NCBI GenBank assembly: GCA_023460795.1
Contig: JAEWPC010000020.1
Location: 124,001-188,000, forward strand
Direction: 5' to 3'
Length of the DNA stretch: 64,000 nucleotides
Source of the DNA: Bacillota bacterium
GTDB lineage: Bacteria; Bacillota; Bacilli; Paenibacillales; Paenibacillaceae
Shown: piece after piece, positions 53,450 to 61,166 of the stretch
Numbering within the stretch: the first letter of the stretch is position 1
Layout of the letters: each line of letters opens with the position of its first letter
The notes under the pieces: model-generated
Told to the model about the DNA's origin: nothing
Databases searched by the model: none
What the model saw: the letters and a program-made list of their open reading frames with translations, nothing else
Made by a program: the position numbers and the translations under genes

Positions 53450-53482
53450 TTACTCAGTGTGTTATTTGCGACATGCGACACA

Positions 53483-53514
53483 GGTTCCGTAGGGTAATAC
53501 TAGCCTACGGAACC
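53483..53514 (-). other. Candidate rolling-circle origin: hairpin with TAGTATTAC loop
   Basis: GGTTCCGTAGG (53,483 to 53,493) and CCTACGGAACC (53,504 to 53,514) form a perfect 11-bp stem. The 10-nt loop on the rep strand is CTAGTATTAC, containing TAGTATTAC, which fits the CRESS-virus nonanucleotide consensus (NANTATTAC) where Rep cuts between the seventh and eighth bases. It lies 34 bp upstream of rep. Confidence 0.88.
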
Positions 53515-53540
53515 ATGCCGTTACTTTACGTCTTGCCGCC

Positions 53541-53596
53541 CTCTGTACGTACTTGCGCGCCTATGTGCTTCGCACGGCACGCAAGTACGTACAGAG
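53541..53596. repeat. Second long hairpin (21-bp arms)
   Basis: CTCTGTACGTACTTGCG (53,541) pairs with CGCAAGTACGTACAGAG (53,580); the stem extends to 21 bp with one mismatch. The loop contains an inner GTGC/GCAC hairpin. It lies 25 bp from the end of the FtsK-like gene. It could be a terminator, a single-strand origin or a transfer site; there is no strong T-run. Confidence 0.8.
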
Positions 53597-53620
53597 TTAT
53601 TTTCATAATTGTGCTGTAGG

Positions 53621-54343
53621 TCAGCGGATGACAGCTCGAAATACATCGACTTTCATTTGAGCTAGACCACGAGTTCCAATAATAGGAACTTGAATAGACT
53701 TTTGTTCCGTACCATTAAGCAACAAATGACCGCCGCCAATACTGGTTACAGGCAAGAACGCATCACGGTCAAATCCCAACATAGCCGCGCTTTCTCTGCT
53801 GATATTTCCAAGGGCAAGACAAACGCCGTAATTGTCTCGTGCGCCCTGTGAAAATAGTTCCGCCGACGCTCGTTGAACGCTAGTCAAGACTTGACATCCC
53901 ATGCTACGCCCCATCATCAAAATAGTCGAAAGCATTGATTTTGCGTTTTCGGCTTCTTTTTTTGGTAGGTTGAGTATCATGCTTGCCCACTCATCCACCC
54001 ATAAAAGGCGGATACTACGGTCAGGGTCGCCAGACAACCGTGCTTGAAACATGGCATAATATTCCTCTAAACCTTTCATGCAGTCAGTATACTGGTAGTA
54101 TCTCGCCCCGGTAGCACCCATAAGAAAACGAAAATTATCATCGCCTTTAAAATCCAATATCCATACTTTGGAATCCTGAATGTGTAAGCCGATCTTTGCA
54201 GTTAAGAGCATTGAAGCAACCGACTTTCCAGAACCCGATCCTCCAATAATCAAAACGTGACAGCTACGGTCTAAGTCTATGGCAATCGGGCGTGTAGCTC
54301 CCCTAGTGGGGAGCCGATCCGCAAGAAAGGTCAGGGGCTTCAT
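53621..54343 (-). CDS. FtsK/TcpA-like DNA translocase ATPase
   Basis: 240 aa. Walker A GGSGSGKS (34 to 41) and Walker B (RLLWVDEWAS) with VLTSVQRASAELFSQGARDNYG place it in the FtsK/TcpA ATPase family that includes Tn916 Orf21. It is only the ATPase half: the membrane part is encoded by the adjoining upstream gene, which overlaps it by 4 bases. It may couple the DNA of the element to a conjugation pore supplied by another element. Confidence 0.82.
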   Translation of the reverse strand: MKPLTFLADRLPTRGATRPIAIDLDRSCHVLIIGGSGSGKSVASMLLTAKIGLHIQDSKVWILDFKGDDNFRFLMGATGARYYQYTDCMKGLEEYYAMFQARLSGDPDRSIRLLWVDEWASMILNLPKKEAENAKSMLSTILMMGRSMGCQVLTSVQRASAELFSQGARDNYGVCLALGNISRESAAMLGFDRDAFLPVTSIGGGHLLLNGTEQKSIQVPIIGTRGLAQMKVDVFRAVIR

Positions 54344-55113
54344 TCTGGATAATCCTTGTCAATGACCGCTTGTTGACGCTGCTGCCTTTCCACACGTGCG
54401 CGGCGACGTGCCTCGATCAGAGGGATAGAAGCCGTTGTAGTTTGAGTGCACTCCACGAGTACATGCCCGCCCAAATTCTTAATATCAAGAACCTCTACCA
54501 GTGCACGGCCTTGCGCTTCACTGGAAATCAACATGGGATATCGAGAACTTTGTTTCACAACGTACCGTTGTAGTTCGCGTTGAATAATATCCTCAATAAG
54601 CTTGTCTATTGGCGTTTCCAAGTCACACTCAAATTGAAAGATAGCTATGCCTTTGTCCAGATAGAAGTGGTCACCTTTGGGAGAACTGGTCTGAATATCA
54701 AACATATCATGTGGACGGATAAGCGGCGTAACACTTGCGGCTCCTTGAATGGCGTTGAACATGAGTGCAAGCATATCGTCATACTGTTCTCGCGCCCTTT
54801 GACGAGTCAATTCCTCGTCCACTGGGTCTATTTCATAGATAGTTTCTGGTGTTGGCTTTGCCGAGCGAATCCAGTAGACAATACCGTACAAGACTAATAA
54901 CGGGAAGACAATCCATGAAAACAGGAAGTGAGCATTTGACACGATGACAAAAGTCAACGCTGCGACCATTCCACAGGCTCCGACAACCGCCAGAAGTCCA
55001 AAAAACACATCTTGAATGATACGCCTAACATTTCTAGCGTCGATAGCTTCCCCTAAATCGTTCGAGTAGTCATGGAACAGACGAACGATCAATCTCCATA
55101 TCGCAGCAAACAT
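54340..55113 (-). CDS. Membrane protein, partner of the FtsK-like ATPase
   Basis: 257 aa with two membrane segments (VFFGLLAVVGACGMVAALTFV and FLFSWIVFPLLVLYGIVYW), followed by about 160 cytoplasmic residues. It overlaps the ATPase gene by 4 bases (ATGA). The pair together has the size and layout of one TcpA/Orf21 chain, so the transfer ATPase appears split into two genes. The start follows the stop of the previous gene directly. Confidence 0.7.
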   Translation of the reverse strand: MFAAIWRLIVRLFHDYSNDLGEAIDARNVRRIIQDVFFGLLAVVGACGMVAALTFVIVSNAHFLFSWIVFPLLVLYGIVYWIRSAKPTPETIYEIDPVDEELTRQRAREQYDDMLALMFNAIQGAASVTPLIRPHDMFDIQTSSPKGDHFYLDKGIAIFQFECDLETPIDKLIEDIIQRELQRYVVKQSSRYPMLISSEAQGRALVEVLDIKNLGGHVLVECTQTTTASIPLIEARRRARVERQQRQQAVIDKDYPE

Positions 55114-55473
55114 TTACACTCCCTCCTTTTTGAGACCGGGAAACAGCGCCTTTTCCGCTTTTGCGGAATAAGAGATATTGCCAGCTCTATCAACGTAAGG
55201 CGTGGCGGCAAAGCCTTCAAATTGGACCTTGATAGGGTCGAAGCGGTTATTGTGGGCTTCAATATCCTCCTGCGAAACGACTAGTGACAAGGTCGGGATA
55301 GAAACGCGGATTTTCTCAAATCCTGCATGAGGGAGGATTATCTCCAAGGTTGTCCCGATACGCGCCCCTCTTTTTCCGTCTTGAAACTCAAACTTTTCAG
55401 ACATTCCTACAAGTCGTGCGTTATTCCCGAGAATCTCAACGCCTAGTGTTATTTTTTTCATATTTTTGACCAT
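55114..55473 (-). CDS. Small protein in the Tn916 Orf22/23-like position
   Basis: 119 aa, beta-rich, with VEILGNNARLVGMSEKFEFQDGKRGARIGTT. It is first in the operon, before the membrane/ATPase pair and Rep. Position and size match the DUF961-type proteins (Orf22/Orf23) at the same place in Tn916-like elements, but sequence assignment is uncertain. An AGGATGG-like site lies before the start. Confidence 0.6.
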   Translation of the reverse strand: MVKNMKKITLGVEILGNNARLVGMSEKFEFQDGKRGARIGTTLEIILPHAGFEKIRVSIPTLSLVVSQEDIEAHNNRFDPIKVQFEGFAATPYVDRAGNISYSAKAEKALFPGLKKEGV

Positions 55474-55526
55474 CCTTTATCATTATGATTGTCCTTGAAT
55501 TGCGTCCAACTCACGGACTATGTGAA

Positions 55527-55648
55527 CAAAGGCGCCTTTGACTTTTTTCTTGTCAACCATTACTTTAATTGTAATGACTAACTGATTTTTAGGTCAGGAA
55601 CAAAACAAAATTAGTTCACCATATTTTTTCTTGTTTTTGTTCCTTGAC
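55527..55648. promoter_or_regulatory. Divergent control region with palindromes
   Basis: Between the divergent operons are a perfect palindrome CAAAGGCGCCTTTG (55,527 to 55,540) and an inverted repeat GTCAGGAACAAAA (55,593) with TTTTGTTCCTTGAC (55,635). They are candidate operators for the regulator at 55,670. Confidence 0.55.
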
Positions 55649-55669
55649 GTTTTCAAAGGAGCTTCTAAC

Positions 55670-56512
55670 ATGGTTGGAATTAAGATAACAAATCTAAAGC
55701 AGGCCATAGCACTAAATGAAATTGAAAAACTTAAATTTGGCGAATTGCTTTCAATGGTAATGGATAAAGCAAGCTTGAATCCAGATTTACTATCAGAGAA
55801 AATATCAAAAGATGCTTTGAGAAAAGGTGAATATTGTAACATCTCTCCTAAAGCAATAAGTTATTATTTGAAAGGGAAGCGCGGCGTTAAAAGACCGCCA
55901 AAAGAAAACGATAAAAACCTAATATTTATGGCCGAAAGTTTAGGCACAACGCAATATGAATTGCTTCAAGATTACGCATTAGTCAATTTGGAAGCAGATG
56001 AGTTACCCGATGACACATATTACTGGAGGGAAAGTATTGAAAATATTAAGAGGAAATTGACAGGGCTGTCTTCGGAGTATGTGACATTACTTTGTAATTC
56101 CTATAAAACCGTACTCTCCATTCCAATGGAGGCAATCGACATAGCCGTCATGTTTAGTCGTTTGAACGAAGAGAGCCAAACGCAATTTTGGGCGTACATT
56201 GGCATATTACAAAATGATTTTAATTCTATGCTTTGCACGAAATATGTACATATCTTCGAAGTGATTACAAAGACATGCGACAAGTCAAACGGAACGATAA
56301 TAGATTTATCTCAACTGATTAAATCCACGTTTCCCAACAAAGAAAATTTCAAAGAAGCGGAAACGTTTGATTTGTATTTATATACCCTGCTTAACGAGAA
56401 ATGGCGTGAAATCTCCAAGGCATATTTAGCTTTAGACAGCGAAATAAAGCGTGAAATGATTTTACGAATTGTTGACCAAATGTTGGCCATACAAAATCAT
56501 GTTATCGAATAA
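55670..56512 (+). CDS. Helix-turn-helix regulator of the element
   Basis: 280 aa from ATG 55,670 (AAAGGAG at 55,655). Residues about 20 to 100 form an XRE-like helix-turn-helix (DALRKGEYCNISPKAISYYLKGKRG, FMAESLGTTQYELLQDY). The remaining 180 residues are helical with no recognised family. It is divergent from the transfer operon, so it may repress both. Confidence 0.7.
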   Translation: MVGIKITNLKQAIALNEIEKLKFGELLSMVMDKASLNPDLLSEKISKDALRKGEYCNISPKAISYYLKGKRGVKRPPKENDKNLIFMAESLGTTQYELLQDYALVNLEADELPDDTYYWRESIENIKRKLTGLSSEYVTLLCNSYKTVLSIPMEAIDIAVMFSRLNEESQTQFWAYIGILQNDFNSMLCTKYVHIFEVITKTCDKSNGTIIDLSQLIKSTFPNKENFKEAETFDLYLYTLLNEKWREISKAYLALDSEIKREMILRIVDQMLAIQNHVIE

Positions 56513-56516
56513 AATA

Positions 56517-56556
56517 GCGGCTACCGGAAAATTATCCAGTAGCCGTTTATTTTCAT
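56517..56556 (+). terminator. Rho-independent terminator after regulator
   Basis: CGGCTAC (56,518) pairs with GTAGCCG (56,539), followed by TTTATTTT. Confidence 0.85.
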
Positions 56557-56734
56557 GTATTCTCCTGTGATTTATGATTTAATATACAAGTCGAATTCGT
56601 ATTGTCACTCATATATTACCTACTCGCAACATTTTCACCAGTATTGTAATGAGACAGATTTGCAGATGCGTAAGTACGCTTATCTAACTGAACTTAATCA
56701 CCTAAATACCGTTAACTACCTGCCCAGAACCCCA

Positions 56735-58591
56735 TTAGCTGGGGTTGGGGACAGTCATAACTGGTGACGCTACACTCGTAATCGTTGCAGTGCTTGTGGC
56801 TTGATCCCACTTCACATCGGCTCCTAGAGCTTCCGATACAAACCGCAACGGAACCATTGTGTTGCTATTGACAAGGGTAGCTGCCGTACTCAATGTTACC
56901 GCTTTACCGTTGACATAAGCAGTTGACTTATCAATCGTCAACTTGATGACGATATCTCCTTTTGTACCAGTGACGGTTTGAGTAGTTTGATCCCACTTGA
57001 TTGTTGCTCCAAGTTTTTCAAAGATCGCTCTCATTGGAACCATAGTTGATCCGTTGACGATTATCGCAGGTTGGGAGAAAGCTTGCGCCTCACCGTCGAT
57101 GACAACTTTAACGGGTTGGCTCAGTAGTCCGTTTACAAAAGTATATCTGTTGTTCTTAGCGTGGGCTGCTGCCGCTGATCCAGCTATTCCATAGATAGTC
57201 AGATTAGCTGGTTTGTCTTGATTGTAATCAAATGCCCCATTACCAATAGTGGTGACACTAGAAGGTATGCTGACTTTTGTCAGTTTATTAACCATGAATG
57301 CCGCCTCTCCAATAGTGATGACACTAGAAGGGATATTGACTGTTGTCAGTTCGTTCCTAGAAAATGCGCCACCTCCAATAATGGTAACACTAGTGGGGAT
57401 ATTGATTGTTGTCAGTTTGTTACTCGTGAATGCCGCACCTCCAATACTCGTCACTCCTTCTGAGATGTTGACGGTTGTCAGTTTGTTATTCGAGAATGCC
57501 CCATATTCAATCGTGGTGACACTTGATGGGATATTGACTGTTGTCAGTTGATTAAAGGCGAACGCACTATCTCCAATAGTGGTGACACTTGCTGGGATAT
57601 TGACTGTTGTCAGTTGGTTACTTTGGAATGCCTGATCTCCAATAGTAGTTACACTTGATGGGATGCTGACTGTTGTCAGTTGGTTGCTTGAGAATGCCGC
57701 TTCTCCAATAGTGGTGACACTTGATGGGATGCTGACTGTTGTCAGTTTGTTACTTGAAAACGCCCTTTCTTCAATCGTGGTGACACTTGACGGGATGTTC
57801 ACTTTTTCCAGTAGATTATTCTGGAATGCCCCTAATCCAACCGTGGTGACACTTGACGGGATGTTAACGGTTGTCAGTTGGTTATCGGCGAATGCCACAA
57901 GTCCAATACTCGTCACGCCTTCAGAGAAGTTGACTGTTGTCAGTTGGTTACTACGGAATGCCCAATCTCCAATAGTAGCGACACTTGATGGGATGTCGAC
58001 TTTTGTCAGTTGGTTTTCGTTGAATGCCCCGTATTCAATAGTGGTGACACTTGCTGGGATGTCGACTTTTGTCAGTTGGTTACCTAAGAATGCATAAGTT
58101 CCAATCGTGGTGATACTTGATGGGATACTGACTGTTTTCAATTGGTTCCTGGAGAATGCATGAGTTCCAATAGTGGTGATACTTGAAGGGATGCTGACTG
58201 TTTTTAATTGGTTTTTGTAGAATATCCCCTTTCCGATAGTAGTGACACTTGATGGGATATTGACTGTTGTCAGTTGGTTCCCTGAGAATGCCCATTCTCC
58301 AATAGTGGTGACACTAGAAGGGATGTTGACTGTTGTCAGTTGTTTATCTTGGAATGCTCTATCTCCAATAGTCGTCACAGGCATTTTGTCTATTGTTGCA
58401 GGTATAGTGACATGACCTCCTGCACCAGTGTAATCTGTTATTTCAACCTCTGTTCCCCCAGCTATCAAACGATATACCAAATCGCCATGTGTGGAAGCAA
58501 CTATAATAGAACCATTGGATAGAACGGCACTTGTAACGAGTACCACAAGCAGACACTTTTTAAGGATGTTTTTCACTCTGACCACTCCCAT
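56735..58591 (-). CDS. BspA-type leucine-rich-repeat surface protein with stalk domain
   Basis: About 618 aa from ATG 58,591; GTG 58,576 also fits. A signal peptide (KNILKKCLLVVLVTSAVLS) is followed by about 18 repeats of 23 residues on the pattern VNIPSSVTTIGxxAFxxNQLTT, the LRR_5 type found in BspA/adhesin-like proteins. The C-terminal 150 residues are two copper-amine-oxidase-like stalk modules (MVPMRAIFEKLGATIKWD, MVPLRFVSEALGADVKWD). It is a surface or secreted cargo protein, perhaps for adhesion. There is no LPXTG motif. Confidence 0.82.
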   Translation of the reverse strand: MGVVRVKNILKKCLLVVLVTSAVLSNGSIIVASTHGDLVYRLIAGGTEVEITDYTGAGGHVTIPATIDKMPVTTIGDRAFQDKQLTTVNIPSSVTTIGEWAFSGNQLTTVNIPSSVTTIGKGIFYKNQLKTVSIPSSITTIGTHAFSRNQLKTVSIPSSITTIGTYAFLGNQLTKVDIPASVTTIEYGAFNENQLTKVDIPSSVATIGDWAFRSNQLTTVNFSEGVTSIGLVAFADNQLTTVNIPSSVTTVGLGAFQNNLLEKVNIPSSVTTIEERAFSSNKLTTVSIPSSVTTIGEAAFSSNQLTTVSIPSSVTTIGDQAFQSNQLTTVNIPASVTTIGDSAFAFNQLTTVNIPSSVTTIEYGAFSNNKLTTVNISEGVTSIGGAAFTSNKLTTINIPTSVTIIGGGAFSRNELTTVNIPSSVITIGEAAFMVNKLTKVSIPSSVTTIGNGAFDYNQDKPANLTIYGIAGSAAAAHAKNNRYTFVNGLLSQPVKVVIDGEAQAFSQPAIIVNGSTMVPMRAIFEKLGATIKWDQTTQTVTGTKGDIVIKLTIDKSTAYVNGKAVTLSTAATLVNSNTMVPLRFVSEALGADVKWDQATSTATITSVASPVMTVPNPS

Positions 58592-58785
58592 TATTTTTAT
58601 GTATATTACTTCACAATTGAGCTTTAGTTCCGCCACATTTTTTGCAAAAAGTTGCACTATCATTGTTTTCCGCTTGACATTTTGAACACTTTATCGCATT
58701 TATCCCCCTCAATATCCTAACCTGAACCATCATGTAACAGCATTCTAGCACTTTAGGGAAAGAGAGACAAGAAATTTTTGTGAGT

Positions 58786-58838
58786 TATCACCTAACATAC
58801 ATTTATGCCGCTATTAGGGACAATTTTGTTAGGTGATA
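58786..58838. promoter_or_regulatory. Inverted repeat overlapping RBS of small regulator
   Basis: TATCACCTAAC (58,786) and GTTAGGTGATA (58,828) form an 11-bp inverted repeat with a 31-bp loop. The right arm contains the ribosome binding site AGGTGA of the next gene. It is a candidate operator for autoregulation. Confidence 0.6.
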
Positions 58839-58842
58839 GCTA

Positions 58843-59076
58843 ATGAAAAAACTTGTGTTTGATGATGACATTTATAATACTATACGGCGCAACATTAAAA
58901 AGTATCGAAAGGAAAAGGGATTGACCTCCGCACAGTTGGCGGAAATGGTTGACCTTTCCCATGATTTTATTCGTCAGATTGAAAGTGAAAAGACAAGATA
59001 CAATTTTTCCGTGGAAACATTCTATAAAATATCTGTTGCATTGGACGTGGGATTGGATAGGCTAGTGAAAAAGTAA
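58843..59076 (+). CDS. XRE-family small regulator
   Basis: 77 aa with a typical helix-turn-helix (RKEKGLTSAQLAEMVDLSHDFIRQIESEK) and a following ALDVGLDRLVKK. It is a single-domain Cro/CI-like protein, divergent from the LRR gene. The inverted repeat before it is its likely target. Confidence 0.82.
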   Translation: MKKLVFDDDIYNTIRRNIKKYRKEKGLTSAQLAEMVDLSHDFIRQIESEKTRYNFSVETFYKISVALDVGLDRLVKK

Positions 59077-59224
59077 AAAATGAATAGACAAAATGGAGAA
59101 TCCACCCCATGTTAATATCATGGGACGGGTCGTTTTATGGAACGCATTCAGTTCTGGTCTTGGTCTTTATTTGTATAATGGAATAGAGGTTAGGGCATTG
59201 GGCAGGGGCGACTCCACTAGAATA

Positions 59225-59580
59225 GTGAATACTCTAGAGCGAATTGAGCCATCGTTCCGGTGAGTGAGAGCCACGTCTCCGGCGTTTTTGAGCCACTTGT
59301 CCGGAGGGCGAGCCAGTTAAAGAAACCCCTTCCGTCCCCAAGGGGGAAACGCAGGGAGCAAGCCCCCTGCACCCCTTCACTCGCCGTGTGGCAGCCCCAG
59401 CAGGTTATGCTGGGGGATTAAAAGTGTGAAGGAGTTGGGCGACGCAGGTCAAGGCTAAAATGAACGCTTCGCGGCCTTGACTTGCTCACTTTGGGCATGG
59501 CTCCCATCACCAATACGCTGGCTCATTTTCTCCGGAGACCTGGCCCACTCATGACCGGAATGGCGGCACTATTTCACCGA
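59225..59580. mobile_element. Degenerate insertion sequence remnant (IS21-like ends)
   Basis: Both ends carry matching multi-copy end repeats: TTCCGGTGAGTGAGAGCCA and TGAGCCACTTGTCCGG on the left, and their inverted counterparts (TTTTCTCCGGAGAC, CATGACCGGAATGG) on the right. Between them are only short GC-rich hairpins (CCCCAGCAGGTTATGCTGGGG and TCAAGGC...GCCTTGA), with no transposase. The pattern resembles the multiple end repeats of IS21-family elements after internal deletion. This 526-bp gap (59,077 to 59,602) holds no gene. Confidence 0.45.
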
Positions 59581-59602
59581 AATATTCAAATAGTGAGCAT
59601 TG

Positions 59603-61096
59603 TCATTCTTTCATTATGACTTTCATATTAATCTCATTTCCTTCCTTAGTGTAGATGATCGTATCGATAAATTCACGCAGAATGTCATTTGCTTCATTTT
59701 CTGAAATGTTGTCGCCATGAGTCAGAAACCGTCTCATGTTTTCAAGTCGTGCAGAAACTTTATCATGTTCTGACATAAGGTTCTCTGTTGCCATTTCTTC
59801 GATCTGTTCTTCAAGTAATGCGATCTGCTCCTTAAAGGATGCAATTTGCTTTCGAGCCTCATCTGGCGTGAAAATTTCCATAACGAAGCCTTGTTGTACT
59901 CGTTTAATATCCTTGTTTAGCTTATCGATCTGCTTTTCTCTACGCTTGATCTCTTCATCAAAATTCTGTACTTCGTCATTAGTCATAAGATGGGCGTACT
60001 GTTCAAGCTGATCGACATATTGAGCAAAATACTCGTGAAAAAGCGTTTTAAAGTCGTCAACGTATGTCCCGCCATTTGTGCATACGGTATACGTTCCATC
60101 CTCTTTGTATGTCCGTGTCGCGCAGCTTGTAATTCTTTTCTTACCGTGCGCATTTTGAAATGAGTGGATATTGCCACAGACTCCACAACGCACCAACCCA
60201 GAAAATGTATGTTTCCCCACTTTCAAAGCAGCAGGTCGGGAGTTACGTTCGTTTCTGATTCTCTGTGCCATATCAAACAAATCTTGAGGAATGATTGGCT
60301 CATGGGCGTTCTTAACAACGATTTGATCTTCCGTTGAAGTACGTTCTGTTACACGTTTCCCATCTTGTTTGTACTGCTTGGTGCGTCCGTAGGAGGAGTG
60401 TCCAGCATAAACAACATTGGCGATCATTCGTGCTACGGAAGATGAACTCCATTGCATGTTAGTAATCCCTGCATTGGTGAAGTCGTATGCTATAGTTGTC
60501 GTAGACTTTCCTGACACATACTCATTGAACATGCGGACAACGATCTCGGCTTCCTCCGGGACAATCTCAAGGTTCTTGGCGTCACGATTGTATCGATAAC
60601 CGAAAGGAACTTTCTTTCCCATCCAGTTGCCCTTCTTTGCCGATTCCCTAGAACCCCTCATCAGACGCTTTCTAGTGGTTTGCCATTCTCTCTTTTCAAT
60701 TAACGCAATAATGTCACCGCTGAACATTTGATCTTCGTTAGTATAGTCCGTCATCGATGTTGGTGTAACAAGGACACAACCCGCCTTAATCATGATCTCT
60801 TTGACTTCCTCGTAATGTTTCGTGTTCCGAGTCAAGCGAGATTGTTCAGTGCAAACGATGGCATCATATTCATAGTGCTTGATCTTGGACAGAAGCTTCT
60901 GGAACTCTGGACGCTCCCATTCTTGGGACGATCCTGTCTCACTGTACAGATCATACACATACCCGCGCTTTTCACATAGTTCTATCAGAGAATTAGCTTG
61001 TCCATCTATTGACGCAGTTGTCTTGTCATCGGCTTCACGGCTTTTTCTGCAATAGATGGCCACCCTCTTAATCGCCACGATATTCCATCCCCTCAT
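59603..61096 (-). CDS. Large serine recombinase (element integrase/excisionase)
   Basis: About 497 aa from ATG 61,096; GTG 61,078 with AGGGGA upstream is a good alternative. The resolvase domain begins with RVAIYCRKS, the Ser being the nucleophile (residue 19 of the long form), followed by SIDGQ, ETGSSQEWERPEFQKLL and SRLTRNT. The recombinase domain follows (VPFGYRYNRDAKNLEIVPEEAEIV), then a zinc ribbon (RCGVCG) and a coiled coil. It resembles SpoIVCA, the recombinase of the skin element. It lies 42 bp after the truncated cotJC in the same direction, so the cotJ promoter could transcribe it. Confidence 0.93.
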   Translation of the reverse strand: MRGWNIVAIKRVAIYCRKSREADDKTTASIDGQANSLIELCEKRGYVYDLYSETGSSQEWERPEFQKLLSKIKHYEYDAIVCTEQSRLTRNTKHYEEVKEIMIKAGCVLVTPTSMTDYTNEDQMFSGDIIALIEKREWQTTRKRLMRGSRESAKKGNWMGKKVPFGYRYNRDAKNLEIVPEEAEIVVRMFNEYVSGKSTTTIAYDFTNAGITNMQWSSSSVARMIANVVYAGHSSYGRTKQYKQDGKRVTERTSTEDQIVVKNAHEPIIPQDLFDMAQRIRNERNSRPAALKVGKHTFSGLVRCGVCGNIHSFQNAHGKKRITSCATRTYKEDGTYTVCTNGGTYVDDFKTLFHEYFAQYVDQLEQYAHLMTNDEVQNFDEEIKRREKQIDKLNKDIKRVQQGFVMEIFTPDEARKQIASFKEQIALLEEQIEEMATENLMSEHDKVSARLENMRRFLTHGDNISENEANDILREFIDTIIYTKEGNEINMKVIMKE

Positions 61097-61117
61097 GGTA
61101 TATTATTCCTTGAGAAG

Positions 61118-61146
61118 AGTATATCATTTTCGTTGCAATTAAGCAA
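61118..61146 (-). promoter_or_regulatory. SigA-like promoter in the att arm
   Basis: On the minus strand, TTGCTT (61,141 to 61,146) and TATACT (61,118 to 61,123) are 17 bp apart, a good vegetative-type promoter in the element arm that would drive the recombinase, with a very short leader. Confidence 0.5.
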
Positions 61147-61166
61147 TTGTTTGTTTGTAGATCATC
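61127..61166. other. att site, cotJC 5' side
   Basis: The element arm ends ...GCAATTGTTTGT at 61,154, then core TT (61,155 to 61,156), then cotJC sequence GTAGATCATC (complement of ATG ATC TAC codons). Joined with the other site it gives TAC-AAG-CTG in frame. Confidence 0.85.

Larger units (their letters stand above)
52227..61156. mobile_element. Integrated element in cotJC with serine recombinase and CRESS-like Rep
   Basis: The 8.9 kb insert lies between the two cotJC parts. It has a large serine recombinase at one end, imperfect 28-bp inverted arms at both ends and a shared core TT (AA on the gene strand). Contents: small protein, CRESS-type Rep with hairpin origin, FtsK-like ATPase, membrane protein, small conserved-type protein, two regulators, an LRR surface protein and an IS remnant. 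Base composition is more AT-rich than the flanking chromosome. It has no relaxase of a known conjugative type and no complete conjugation machinery. Confidence 0.92.

Noticed and set aside
56555..56767. 70-codon open frame between the terminator and the LRR gene
   Set aside because: It overlaps the end of the LRR gene on the other strand and has no ribosome binding site.
57218..58097. Open frames on the + strand opposite the LRR protein
   Set aside because: They arise from the antisense of a repeated codon pattern, lack ribosome binding sites and show the same repeat unit.
57220..58390. Regular 69-bp repeats suggesting a CRISPR or tandem DNA array
   Set aside because: They are the coding units of the 23-residue leucine-rich repeats on the minus strand, in frame throughout, and have no spacers.
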